From contig NZ_CP015196.1 in NCBI RefSeq assembly GCF_001623565.1, positions 1,447,501 through 1,511,500 of the forward strand: 64,000 bases of DNA. Reading direction: 5' to 3'. The notes under the pieces are model-generated. The model was not told where the DNA came from. It did not search any database and saw nothing but the letters and a program-made list of their open reading frames with translations. Source of the DNA: Streptococcus marmotae. GTDB taxonomy: Bacteria; Bacillota; Bacilli; Lactobacillales; Streptococcaceae. A program made the translations under genes and the position numbers. Numbering within the stretch: the stretch's first letter is position 1; each line of letters begins with the position of its first letter. This document shows, piece after piece, positions 16,423 to 24,007 of this stretch.

Positions 16423-16451
16423 ATCGTTCTCCTTTTTTTAATCACCCATAT

Positions 16452-16480
16452 AGGATACAATGAAAAAGCAAGATTGTCAA
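16452..16480 (-). promoter_or_regulatory. promoter of nrdHEF
   Basis: Read on the minus strand: TTGACA (16480-16475), 17-bp spacer, TATCCT (16457-16452). It sits just downstream of two NrdR boxes. Confidence 0.72.
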
Positions 16481-16488
16481 CCGAAAAA

Positions 16489-16534
16489 ACTAAATATAGT
16501 GTTTTAGCAAATCAGAAAACACTATATATAGTAT
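16489..16534 (-). promoter_or_regulatory. pair of NrdR boxes
   Basis: Box 1 is ACTAAATATAGTGT (16489-16502) and box 2 is ACACTATATATAGTAT (16519-16534). Box 2 differs at one position or so from the NrdR consensus ACACWATATATWGTGT. The boxes start 30 bp apart, about three helical turns, as is typical. NrdR represses ribonucleotide reductase genes when dATP is high. The nrdR gene is not in the window. Confidence 0.82.
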
Positions 16535-16665
16535 AAAAAGCTATAGCTAGGCTAGTCTTGGTATTTTTTGTTTTCTTACAATAAGTTTTCACCTCTTTTA
16601 AGTGAAAATACGACGGAAGAGAGGTTTACAGCTCTTACTATTTTTGAAAGAAAGATAAAAAATTC

Positions 16666-16694
16666 TTGAAAATGATTTCAAAAAATGGTATAAT
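16666..16694 (+). promoter_or_regulatory. ptsH promoter with cre-like site
   Basis: TTGAAA (16666-16671), 17-bp spacer, TATAAT (16689-16694) with TG extension. TGAAAATGATTTCA (16667-16680) overlaps the -35 and matches the CcpA cre consensus TGWAANCGNTNWCA at every fixed position but one (T for C). Confidence 0.72.
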
Positions 16695-16757
16695 GTCGAT
16701 TGTAAGGGTTATCACAAATAACCTTCAATATTGAAAAAAATAAAGGAGAATCCAATT

Positions 16758-17021
16758 ATGGCTTCAAAAGATTTCCACATTGTGGCAGAAACAGGTATCC
16801 ACGCACGTCCAGCAACCTTGCTTGTGCAAACAGCTAGCAAATTTGCTTCAGATATCACTTTGAACTACAAAGACAAATCAGTAAACCTTAAGTCTATCAT
16901 GGGTGTGATGAGTCTTGGTGTTGGTCAAGGTGCTGATGTAACAATCTCTGCTGAAGGTGCTGATGCTGATGATGCAATCGCAGCAATTACTGAAACAATG
17001 AACAAGGAAGGTTTGGCATAA
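16758..17021 (+). CDS. ptsH: phosphocarrier protein HPr
   Basis: The 87-residue HPr carries phosphate from enzyme I to the sugar-specific EIIA proteins. The phosphorylated histidine lies in [13 protein letters not shown] (His15). The regulatory serine for HPr kinase is in [13 protein letters not shown] (Ser46). Ser-phosphorylated HPr is the co-repressor of CcpA, so a cre-like element at its own promoter fits. The start ATG 16758 follows AAAGGAG (16742-16748); an in-frame extension upstream is rejected. The ptsI start is six bases downstream. Confidence 0.98.
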   Translation: MASKDFHIVAETGIHARPATLLVQTASKFASDITLNYKDKSVNLKSIMGVMSLGVGQGADVTISAEGADADDAIAAITETMNKEGLA

Positions 17022-17026
17022 AGAGT

Positions 17027-18760
17027 ATGACAGAAATGCTTAAAGGAATTGCAGCATCTGATGGTGTTGCGGTTGCGAAGGCATATCTACTCGTTCAACC
17101 AGATTTGTCATTTGAAACTGTTGCAGTTACAGATACAGATGCAGAAGAAGCTCGTTTGGATGCTGCTTTAGAAGCGTCACAAAACGAGCTTTCTGTTATT
17201 AGAGAGAACGCAGTAGCAAGCCTTGGTGAAGAAGCGGCAGCTGTTTTTGATGCCCATTTGATGGTTCTTGGTGACCCAGAGATGGTTGGTCAAATCAAAG
17301 AAACGATTCGTGCAAAAAAAGTCAATGCTGAAGCTGGTTTGACAGAAGTCACAGATATGTTCATTGCTATTTTTGAAGGCATGGAAGACAACCCATACAT
17401 GCAGGAGCGAGCAGCGGATATTCGCGATGTCACAAAACGTGTCTTGGCTCATTTGTTGGGTGTTCGCTTGCCGAATCCTGCAGCCATTTCAGAAGAATCA
17501 ATCGTCATTGCACATGACTTGACACCTTCTGATACAGCACAATTAGATAAGAACTTTGTAAAAGCCTTTGTTACCAATATCGGTGGCCGTACAAGTCACT
17601 CAGCAATTATGGCGCGTACACTTGAAATTGCGGCTGTTCTTGGTACAAATAACATCACTGAAATGGTGAAAGATGGCGATGTTCTTGCGGTAAATGGTAT
17701 TACTGGTGAAGTGATTATCAACCCGTCAGAAGAACAAATCGCTACTTTCAAAGAAGCTGGTGAAGCCTATGCGAAGCAAAAGGCAGAATGGGCCTTGTTG
17801 AAAGACGCTCAAACAGTCACAGCTGACGGCAAGCATTTTGAATTGGCTGCCAACATCGGTACACCAAAAGACGTTGAAGGTGTGAATGACAATGGTGCAG
17901 AAGCAGTCGGTCTTTACCGTACAGAGTTCCTTTACATGGATTCACAAGACTTCCCAACAGAAGATGAGCAGTATGAAGCATATAAAGCTGTCCTTGAAGG
18001 AATGAATGGCAAACCGGTTGTCGTTCGTACAATGGATATTGGTGGAGATAAGGAGCTTCCTTATTTCGATCTTCCACATGAAATGAACCCATTCCTTGGT
18101 TTCCGTGCCCTTCGTATTTCGATTTCTGAAACTGGAAATCAAATGTTCCGTACGCAGTTGCGTGCTCTTCTTCGTGCATCTGTTCATGGTCAATTGCGGA
18201 TTATGTTCCCAATGGTAGCCCTGATTACAGAATTCCGTGCAGCCAAAGCAATCTATGAAGAAGAAAAAGCAAAATTGCTTGCAGAAGGTATTCCAGTTGC
18301 GGATAACATCCAAGTCGGAATCATGATTGAGATTCCAGCGGCAGCAATGCTTGCGGATCAATTTGCAAAAGAAGTTGATTTCTTCTCAATCGGTACAAAC
18401 GACTTGATCCAATACACAATGGCTGCTGACCGGATGAATGAGCAAGTTTCATACCTTTACCAACCATATAATCCATCTATCCTTCGCTTGATTAACAATG
18501 TAATCAAAGCAGCACATGCAGAAGGCAAATGGGCTGGTATGTGTGGAGAAATGGCAGGTGACCAAAAAGCGGTACCGCTTCTCGTAGGTATGGGCTTGGA
18601 TGAGTTCTCAATGAGTGCAACTTCCGTCCTTCGTACACGTAGCTTGATGAAACAATTGGATACTGTGAAAATGCAAGAATATGCAAACCGTGCATTGACA
18701 GAATGCGCAACGGCAGAAGAAGTCCTAGCTTTGCAAAAAGAATACGTAAATTTTGATTAA
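17027..18760 (+). CDS. ptsI: phosphoenolpyruvate-protein phosphotransferase (PTS enzyme I)
   Basis: Enzyme I, 577 residues, takes phosphate from PEP and passes it to HPr in the cytoplasm. Seen: the swivelling phosphohistidine site [12 protein letters not shown] (His near 191), the PEP-binding barrel with [10 protein letters not shown] and [11 protein letters not shown], the IMIEIPAAA motif, and the C-terminal MCGEMAG active-site cysteine. It begins six bases after ptsH stops and ends at a strong terminator, so ptsHI is a two-gene unit. The codon choice is noticeably that of a highly expressed gene. Confidence 0.98.
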   Translation: MTEMLKGIAASDGVAVAKAYLLVQPDLSFETVAVTDTDAEEARLDAALEASQNELSVIRENAVASLGEEAAAVFDAHLMVLGDPEMVGQIKETIRAKKVNAEAGLTEVTDMFIAIFEGMEDNPYMQERAADIRDVTKRVLAHLLGVRLPNPAAISEESIVIAHDLTPSDTAQLDKNFVKAFVTNIGGRTSHSAIMARTLEIAAVLGTNNITEMVKDGDVLAVNGITGEVIINPSEEQIATFKEAGEAYAKQKAEWALLKDAQTVTADGKHFELAANIGTPKDVEGVNDNGAEAVGLYRTEFLYMDSQDFPTEDEQYEAYKAVLEGMNGKPVVVRTMDIGGDKELPYFDLPHEMNPFLGFRALRISISETGNQMFRTQLRALLRASVHGQLRIMFPMVALITEFRAAKAIYEEEKAKLLAEGIPVADNIQVGIMIEIPAAAMLADQFAKEVDFFSIGTNDLIQYTMAADRMNEQVSYLYQPYNPSILRLINNVIKAAHAEGKWAGMCGEMAGDQKAVPLLVGMGLDEFSMSATSVLRTRSLMKQLDTVKMQEYANRALTECATAEEVLALQKEYVNFD

Positions 18761-18761
18761 A

Positions 18762-18786
18762 AAAACAGCCCAGTGGGCTGTTTTTT
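18762..18786 (+). terminator. ptsI terminator, AGT-loop type
   Basis: AAAACAGCCC, loop AGT, GGGCTGTTTTTT. It is followed by CACGAGCCAGGAAA, a relative of the tail after the 9218 and 60271 hairpins. Confidence 0.9.
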
Positions 18787-18813
18787 CACGAGCCAGGAAA
18801 TATGCGAGCGAGT

Positions 18814-18836
18814 CAGGCCCAGTGGGCTGTTTTTTA
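18814..18836 (+). terminator. second ptsI terminator, near-copy of the first
   Basis: CAGGCCC-AGT-GGGCTG followed by TTTTTT. It nearly repeats the terminator at 18762, with one extra G in the left arm. Confidence 0.75.
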
Positions 18837-18840
18837 CGCA

Positions 18841-19206
18841 TTAAGAGATGCAAAAGGTAGCTGGATAGTATAGGACAAGATTAGCGTCTCGTAATATTTG
18901 GGACAATCTCCCCGATGTTATAATTCATGCAACCAAGCTTCATGATACAATAAGGGATCTTAGTAGCACGTAAAGTGATGGATCAGTGTTCAATAGATAT
19001 TTTTGAAACAATCAGAGGAAGTTGGTAAATGCTCATGCTAAAAAATTCAGGTGACAAAAAGAATCTTCTTTTGATTGAACTACTGTAGAAGATTATCCAA
19101 ATGACAGGGAGCAGTTTATACTAGGAGCGAGTCTTTTTGCCGTGTTTTGGTTTTTAAGAGGCTTTTTTGGCTGACAGGCTGCTTGATTTATCGGAAAATG
19201 GTCTAG
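18841..19206. other. noncoding stretch with possible gene debris
   Basis: No frame longer than about 40 codons with a start and ribosome site. Short stretches look protein-like (for example frame 3 gives DYPNDREQFILGASLFAVFW near 19095-19150), but frames break repeatedly. I cannot name the ancestor. Confidence 0.4.
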
Positions 19207-19299
19207 TATTTGTGGAATTTGCAATCCTTAGGCTATCCTACTTTCAGCCTCAATCGCAGTTTCGCCGATTGGAAGTGGGGCAAACGTGAAGAATGTTAA
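19207..19299 (+). pseudogene. gene remnant ending before a terminator
   Basis: After a TAG at 19204-19206 the frame reads WNLQSLGYPTFSLNRSFADW then KWGKREEC to a TAA at 19297-19299. Its composition is protein-like and it is followed 12 bases on by an intrinsic terminator, so it is probably the tail of a lost gene. Family not recognised. Confidence 0.35.
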
Positions 19300-19311
19300 A
19301 ACAGTACATGG

Positions 19312-19343
19312 TCAGTTTGATGGATTTTTCAAACTGATTTTTT
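19312..19343 (+). terminator. terminator after the gene remnant
   Basis: TCAGTTTGA (19312-19320) pairs with TCAAACTGA (19329-19337) and is followed by six T. It insulates the redox operon from upstream. Confidence 0.78.
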
Positions 19344-19369
19344 GTCTATTCATGTTTTGAGCAAAATAC

Positions 19370-19397
19370 TTGATTTCTATTTTTCATCTGTTAAAAT
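19370..19397 (+). promoter_or_regulatory. candidate promoter of the redox operon
   Basis: TTGATT (19370-19375), 16-bp spacer, TAAAAT (19392-19397) with TG at 19389-19390. The predicted start falls at the edge of the first operator-like palindrome. Confidence 0.5.
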
Positions 19398-19402
19398 ATA
19401 AC

Positions 19403-19481
19403 TATTCAACAAAATGATTGAATTGATAACAATTCGGTCATCTATTATTTTGAAAGGATTATTCAACAAAAATGTTGAATA
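19403..19481 (+). promoter_or_regulatory. two related palindromic operators upstream of trxA
   Basis: The distal site (19460-19481) is a perfect inverted repeat, TATTCAACA / TGTTGAATA, around AAAA. The proximal site (19403-19424) is a weaker copy, TATTCAACA / TGATTGAATT, overlapping the likely start of transcription. The two centres are 57 bp apart. Two copies at a promoter suggest a dimeric repressor, possibly redox- or electrophile-sensing given the operon content. The regulator is not encoded nearby. Confidence 0.62.
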
Positions 19482-19562
19482 GGGTTTAAGAAATGAACAA
19501 ACGATGTTGATGGATATGAACGAGAAGAACAGTCACTAAATAAAAAGAATGGAGAAAAGACG

Positions 19563-19874
19563 ATGACAAAACAATTAACAACCGAAACCTTTGCAAAAGA
19601 AATTGAATCAGGTGTTACCTTGGTAGATTTTGGTGCGACCTGGTGCCCTCCTTGCCAAATGATGGAGCCTATCGTTGAAGAGTTGGCTCAGGAATTTGAA
19701 GGAAGAGCGAGTGTGACCAAGGTGGATGTGGATCAATCCCCAGAATTAGCCCAACTCTTCAATGTGCGTTCTATTCCCACCCTTGTGCTTTTCAAAGATG
19801 GGAAGCCGGTTGATGCCACGCTTGGTGTCCAACCAAAGAAGGTATTGGCAGAGAAGATTTCAAGTCAATTATAG
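19563..19874 (+). CDS. trxA: thioredoxin
   Basis: A 103-residue thioredoxin with the fold pattern LVDFGATWCPPCQMMEPIVE, KVDVDQSPELAQLF and the cis-proline segment RSIPTLVLFKDG. The active site is WCPPC and not the usual WCGPC; the middle residues tune redox potential, so this one may differ in function from a housekeeping thioredoxin. GGAGAAAAG precedes the ATG. It is the first gene of a redox operon and lies nine bases before trxB, its likely reductase. Confidence 0.93.
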   Translation: MTKQLTTETFAKEIESGVTLVDFGATWCPPCQMMEPIVEELAQEFEGRASVTKVDVDQSPELAQLFNVRSIPTLVLFKDGKPVDATLGVQPKKVLAEKISSQL

Positions 19875-19883
19875 GAGAAACAA

Positions 19884-20804
19884 ATGTACGATGCAATTAT
19901 TATTGGTTCAGGCCCTGCGGGCTATACGGCGGGGATCTATCTTAGTCGAGCAGGTCTTAAAAATCGATTGATTACGGGCTATTCAGAAGGTGGTCAGCTT
20001 ACAACGACTACGCTGGTTGAGAATTATCCAGGATTTGAAAAGGGAATTGACGGGAATGAACTGGTCAAAAATATGCGTCAGCAAGCAGCCTCTTTTGGAA
20101 CAGAGATGACCTTTGGTTTCGTTGAAAAAATCGAAGGAGAAAGCTCTCCTTTTACAGTGCACCTTGATTCTGGCGAAATGCTGGAAACCAAGGCTGTTAT
20201 TATTGCGACTGGCTCAAGTGCGAATTACCTAGGAATTGAAGGGGAAGTAGAAGCAATCGGTAAAGGTGTTAGTGCCTGTGCAACGTGTGATGCCTTCTTT
20301 TACAAGGATCGTGAAATTATTGTCGTTGGTGGTGGAGACGTTGCCATGGAAGAAGCTATCTATTTGACTCGCTTTGCTTCTAAAGTTACAGTTGTCCACC
20401 GTAGAGATGAGTTACGTGCGTCTGATATCATGGTACAGCGAGCTAAAAGTCATAAGGAGATTAACTGGGTCTTGAATGCAACTCCAGTTAAGGTTCATTC
20501 AGACATGATGGGAATGACGGGGCTGGATATTCGGGATAATGCGACTGGTGAGGTTAGACACCTCAAGGCAGATGGGCTTTTTGTAGCAATTGGTCATCAT
20601 CCAAATACGGAATTTCTGGGAGGAAAACTAGAATTGGATGCCAAAGGCTATATTCAGACGCAGCCAGGGACTTCTAAGACTTCTGTGCCAGGGATTTTTG
20701 CTGCTGGTGATGTTCAAGATTCTAAGTACCAGCAAGCCGTTACTGCAGCAGCCAGTGGTGCAGTCGCAGCCTTGGATACCTTAGAATTTATTGAAAATAA
20801 ATGA
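19884..20804 (+). CDS. trxB: thioredoxin reductase
   Basis: A 306-residue low-molecular-weight flavoprotein that reduces thioredoxin with NADPH. The FAD site is IIGSGPAGYTAGIY at the N-terminus, the redox pair is CATC (near 131-134, SACATCDAFFY), the NADPH site is VVGGGDVAMEE and the C-terminal FAD motif is GIFAAGDVQD. AGGAGAAA precedes the ATG. Its stop overlaps the next start in an ATGA junction. It could serve both TrxA and NrdH. Confidence 0.96.
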   Translation: MYDAIIIGSGPAGYTAGIYLSRAGLKNRLITGYSEGGQLTTTTLVENYPGFEKGIDGNELVKNMRQQAASFGTEMTFGFVEKIEGESSPFTVHLDSGEMLETKAVIIATGSSANYLGIEGEVEAIGKGVSACATCDAFFYKDREIIVVGGGDVAMEEAIYLTRFASKVTVVHRRDELRASDIMVQRAKSHKEINWVLNATPVKVHSDMMGMTGLDIRDNATGEVRHLKADGLFVAIGHHPNTEFLGGKLELDAKGYIQTQPGTSKTSVPGIFAAGDVQDSKYQQAVTAAASGAVAALDTLEFIENK

Positions 20805-21124
20805 TAAAGACAATCACGTCTAGCCTAGAACTGGACGAACTCTTACAGGAAATGGGGCACCTAGCCCTCCTTGTGTCTCCCAATCAGTGCAGTATTGCAT
20901 CAGTAGAGCAAGGAGTGCTTCTTGCTTTAGCCAAGGAGAAGGGATTGCCACTGTATCAGGCGGATTTGTTTCAAGTGCCAAGGTTGCTATCTCTGTATGC
21001 CCTCAATCCCTCTATGACGAGCCTATTAATCTTTGAGCAAGGCCGCTTAGTGACAAAGGAGGAATATGGATATGGCACGACAAGCCCTGCTACAAACGAC
21101 AAACCATCTCGTTTAGGGATATAG
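20801..21124 (+). CDS. thioredoxin-like protein without a CXXC pair
   Basis: A 107-residue product whose pattern fits a thioredoxin fold: an N-terminal helix, LALLVSPNQCSIASVEQGVL in the place of the active site, LPLYQADLFQVPRLLSLYAL, and PSMTSLLIFEQGRLVTKEEY. Only one cysteine of the usual pair is present (PNQCSI). It overlaps the trxB stop by ATGA, so it is translated with it. The C-terminal 15 residues look unrelated to the fold; another frame remains open to 21222, so a recent frameshift near 21080 is possible. Confidence 0.7.
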   Translation: MIKTITSSLELDELLQEMGHLALLVSPNQCSIASVEQGVLLALAKEKGLPLYQADLFQVPRLLSLYALNPSMTSLLIFEQGRLVTKEEYGYGTTSPATNDKPSRLGI

Positions 21125-21234
21125 GAGATGGTTGGAGTGAGGTAGAACTCAATCTATCAAAAATTGAACTTATGTCGGCTTTGTTTGAGAAAATTTGCTT
21201 ACAAAGGCATCGTGATAAATAGAAAGGAAACCTT

Positions 21235-21891
21235 ATGGAAATTAGTTATTGGTCAGATATTGCTTGTCCCTTTTGCTATATTGGTGCAAGCCGTATGAAA
21301 CGTGCGATGGAAGCAGTTGGCTTGGATCCTCATGATTTGAAAATGAAGGCTTACCAACTTAATCCTCATGCTCCTTTAGCAACAGATGAAACCATGTTGA
21401 CGCAGTTTGCGGCTAGTCATGGTATGACTGAGGAGCAGGCAAGGATGCAGTTTCAGCACATGGCAGATATGGGAGCTGAAGAAGGCCTCAAGCTAGATGT
21501 TGCAGGAGCCATCCCGACAAATACCTTTTCAGCACACCGTCTCATCAAATGGGCAGAAAGTCGTTTGGATAAAAAGACGCATCATCGCCTTATCACGAAA
21601 CTTTATCAACTCTATTTTGAAGAGCATGCCTCGATTGCTGATACAGCGGTTTTACTGGAAGCGGCAAAGGGAGTGGGCCTACCGCAAGAAGAAGTGACAG
21701 CTTTGCTTGAAGGAACGGACTTTAGCACTGCTGTCCAGCAAGATATCCTAGAAGCTCAAGAAGCTAGAGTGCAAGGAGCGCCCTTCTTTGTGCTGAATAA
21801 TAAATATGGTATCTCAGGTGCGCAACCGTATGAATACATGCTTGCAGCCCTCAAACAAGTTCAAGCAGAGGAAGGGAACAATAAAAAATGA
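21235..21891 (+). CDS. DsbA-family oxidoreductase (FrnE-like)
   Basis: A 218-residue thioredoxin-fold protein with the active site CPFC in EISYWSDIACPFCYIGASRM, an inserted helical domain, and the late motif GVQGAPFFVLN-type segment (RVQGAPFFVLNNKYGISGAQ). This matches the FrnE subfamily. There is no signal peptide, so it acts in the cytoplasm and not as an exported disulfide maker. GAAAGG precedes the ATG. Its stop codon overlaps the start of a 45-codon ORF. In the redox operon it may handle oxidised thiols or a polyketide-like or electrophilic substrate; substrate unknown. Confidence 0.88.
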   Translation: MEISYWSDIACPFCYIGASRMKRAMEAVGLDPHDLKMKAYQLNPHAPLATDETMLTQFAASHGMTEEQARMQFQHMADMGAEEGLKLDVAGAIPTNTFSAHRLIKWAESRLDKKTHHRLITKLYQLYFEEHASIADTAVLLEAAKGVGLPQEEVTALLEGTDFSTAVQQDILEAQEARVQGAPFFVLNNKYGISGAQPYEYMLAALKQVQAEEGNNKK

Positions 21892-22025
21892 AAGAATTGA
21901 AAATGGACTTTTTTGGATCTGAGAGTGAAAATGGTGCTTCACTCGTTTGCGGAATTGATGGCTGTATGATAGATACAGGGTTACAGCAGGAAAATGCAGA
22001 TGATTTCGAAGAAAGAAAGGACTAA
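21888..22025 (+). CDS. small 45-aa protein in the redox operon
   Basis: ATG at 21888 overlaps the DsbA-like stop (ATGA), behind GAGGAAGGG at 21869-21877. The product begins MKELKMDFFGSESENGASLV and continues with CGIDGCMIDTG and an acidic end. Two cysteines stand in C-G-I-D-G-C. It ends three bases before the next gene, and the next gene's AAAGG lies at its 3' end. The tight fit on both sides and the cysteine pair suggest a real, coupled small gene, perhaps a thiol or metal-binding partner. Too short for most gene finders. Function unknown. Confidence 0.62.
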   Translation: MKELKMDFFGSESENGASLVCGIDGCMIDTGLQQENADDFEERKD

Positions 22026-22028
22026 AGG

Positions 22029-23081
22029 ATGGAATTATCAGCCTTAAATTTGGTGCCGTTGCGGTCGGGCCAGAATTTTCACGAAGCGATAGAGGATATG
22101 GTTGAGCTGGCTCAACAATTAGAAGGTTTTGGCTATAAGCGGTATTGGATTGCCGAACACCACAATAGCAAAACCATCGCGAGTAGTGCAACGCAGCTTC
22201 TTATCCAGCATACGCTGTCGCAGACGAACACTATCAGAGTAGGTTCAGGTGGTGTCATGCTCCCTAATCACAGCCCTTATCTGGTTGCGGAGCAATATGG
22301 AACGCTTGAAACCCTGTATCCAAAGCGGATTGATTTGGGTTTGGGACGAGCGCCAGGGACAGATATGCAAACAGCACGAGCGTTACGGCGTTCGGATAAT
22401 CTCAATCCAGATTTTGAAACGGATTTGGCAGAATTGGAGTCCTATTTTAAAGATAGCTCATCTGTCCATGCCTACCCGGCTGCAGGGCTGGATGTACCAT
22501 TTTATATCTTAGGTTCAAGTACGGATTCTGCTCATTTGGCTGCTAAACTGGGACGACCCTATGTTTTTGCGGCGCATTTTGCACCAGCAGCTATGGAAGA
22601 GGCGATTCGGATTTACAGGCAGGAATTTACACCTTCTGCCTACTTGGATAAACCGTACGTTATCCTAGCTTTAAATGCCATTCTTGCTGAAACAGATGAG
22701 GAGGCAAAGGTTTTAGCGACCAGCCAGACTCAGACGTTCTTGAGTATCGTGACCAATGCCCAGAAAGGATTACAGCCTCCTAAGGCGAGCGAGGACGACG
22801 TTTGGCGGCATTATGTCGCTGCGGAAAAAGTTCCTCACTTTGGGCCGGTAGCTTTTACAAAGGATTCCCTCATCCGAAGAGAAAAAGCGATTGTGCAACA
22901 AATGTCGGCTGTCACCTTGGTTGGAAGTCCAGATACCGTAGCTCGTCAAATTGCCCAATTACACAGTCGTGTGCAGATGGATGAAATCATGGCCAATAGT
23001 TTCATTTATGACCAAACAGCCCAAGCGAGGTCGTATGAGTTGCTAGCTAAGGTCATTCAGAAAGAGAATAGCGAGGGATAA
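22029..23081 (+). CDS. LLM-class (luciferase-like) flavin-dependent monooxygenase
   Basis: A 350-residue luciferase-like TIM-barrel protein: LSALNLVPLRSGQNFHEAIE, then RYWIAEHHNSKTIASSA, IRVGSGGVMLPNHSPYLVAE and RIDLGLGRAPGTD are the usual flavin/substrate segments of the MsnO8 type. Such enzymes oxidise organic substrates with reduced FMN supplied by another enzyme. It follows the 45-aa ORF by three bases. Clustering with thioredoxin and a DsbA-like protein points to a role in handling oxidants or xenobiotics; the substrate cannot be told from sequence. Confidence 0.9.
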   Translation: MELSALNLVPLRSGQNFHEAIEDMVELAQQLEGFGYKRYWIAEHHNSKTIASSATQLLIQHTLSQTNTIRVGSGGVMLPNHSPYLVAEQYGTLETLYPKRIDLGLGRAPGTDMQTARALRRSDNLNPDFETDLAELESYFKDSSSVHAYPAAGLDVPFYILGSSTDSAHLAAKLGRPYVFAAHFAPAAMEEAIRIYRQEFTPSAYLDKPYVILALNAILAETDEEAKVLATSQTQTFLSIVTNAQKGLQPPKASEDDVWRHYVAAEKVPHFGPVAFTKDSLIRREKAIVQQMSAVTLVGSPDTVARQIAQLHSRVQMDEIMANSFIYDQTAQARSYELLAKVIQKENSEG

Positions 23082-23084
23082 TCA

Positions 23085-23648
23085 GTGGATAAAAAACGAA
23101 TTGAAGCCTTCTCAGACGCTATTTTGGCTATTATTGTCACGATTATGGCGTTAGAATTGCAATTACCACAAGAATTAACACTCTCTGGCTTTGTGGGTAT
23201 TCTTCCTATGGTCTTCGTCTACATCGCCAGTTTCTTGCAGATTATGACTGTTTGGCTCTACTATCACGAGCTCTTTCAATTGCTGGATCAGATGACCTTT
23301 CGTGTGTTTGTCGCAAATAGCGTCTGGCTCTTAACGGCCAGCTTGGTGCCCCTAGCAACGAGAGCTGTTGGTCAATACTCTGGTAGTTTTTCTGCCCTCT
23401 TATTTTATATCCTTATCTTAGGATTGTGGGATGTCGCCTGGGTCATCATGGCCACTGTCTTGTTGAAATCAACTTCCAGACAACTTTCCTTGGACGATAA
23501 ACGAATTCCCTATCGCTGGGCGAAGCTTTATGCTGTTCAATTATTAGTCATTTTACTTGTGGGGTATTTGGTTCCATCCTTCATCCCCTTTGGTCCCTTA
23601 CTTATGATTGTCAATGTCATCTACGGATTTTTGAGTGATCGAAAATAA
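23085..23648 (+). CDS. TMEM175/DUF1211-family membrane protein (possible potassium channel)
   Basis: A 187-residue protein with about six transmembrane segments. The N-terminal RIEAFSDAILAIIVTIMALE holds the FSD motif of the TMEM175/DUF1211 family, whose bacterial members form potassium-permeable channels. The start is a GTG at 23085, three bases after the previous stop, with GAGGGA upstream. It closes the redox operon and is followed by a terminator. Confidence 0.88.
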   Translation: MDKKRIEAFSDAILAIIVTIMALELQLPQELTLSGFVGILPMVFVYIASFLQIMTVWLYYHELFQLLDQMTFRVFVANSVWLLTASLVPLATRAVGQYSGSFSALLFYILILGLWDVAWVIMATVLLKSTSRQLSLDDKRIPYRWAKLYAVQLLVILLVGYLVPSFIPFGPLLMIVNVIYGFLSDRK

Positions 23649-23696
23649 TATTAAAGACAACGAACATGGTTAGGTTAGCATATTAGACAGACTTCT

Positions 23697-23714
23697 TTTG
23701 AGGTCTGTTTTTTT
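23697..23714 (+). terminator. terminator of the redox operon
   Basis: ACAGAC pairs with GTCTGT around TTCTTTTGAG and runs into TTTTTTT. Confidence 0.82.
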
Positions 23715-23744
23715 GTTGAGGAAAATAAAAAACGTGATACTTCT

Positions 23745-23759
23745 GAATTTCTGAAAATT
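23745..23759. promoter_or_regulatory. CodY-box-like site upstream of the ABC/TCS locus
   Basis: GAATTTCTGAAAATT matches 13 of 15 positions of the CodY consensus AATTTTCWGAAAATT. It lies about 100 bp before the candidate promoter. Position and match are suggestive only. Confidence 0.4.
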
Positions 23760-23853
23760 TGTTGAAATGGGTCAGAAAAAGGGGAGGAGGGGGTAGAAGC
23801 AATCAAAACGTAGAGAAAAAATAGGTGACCGATAGAGAAAGAAGATAGGCGTT

Positions 23854-23862
23854 TGTTATACT
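23854..23862 (+). promoter_or_regulatory. extended -10 promoter for the FtsX-type ABC operon
   Basis: TGTTATACT, identical to the helicase promoter core, about 145 bases before the first permease. The rest of the 23715-24007 gap holds no gene that I can see. Confidence 0.5.
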
Positions 23863-24007
23863 GAGCTTAGGATAGAAAATGAGGAAGTGTAGCTAGGCCA
23901 GATTGATGTTAGGAAAGATAGACAGGCCTGTTTTACCACTTGCATTTTCATCAGTTATTGTCAGTATTAAACCCATTTTGAACTGATTGCATCAGAAAGG
24001 AGAAGAG

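Noticed and set aside
21067..21222. second frame open after the thioredoxin-like gene
   Set aside because: It has no clear start and no recognised motif; kept only as a hint of a frameshift.
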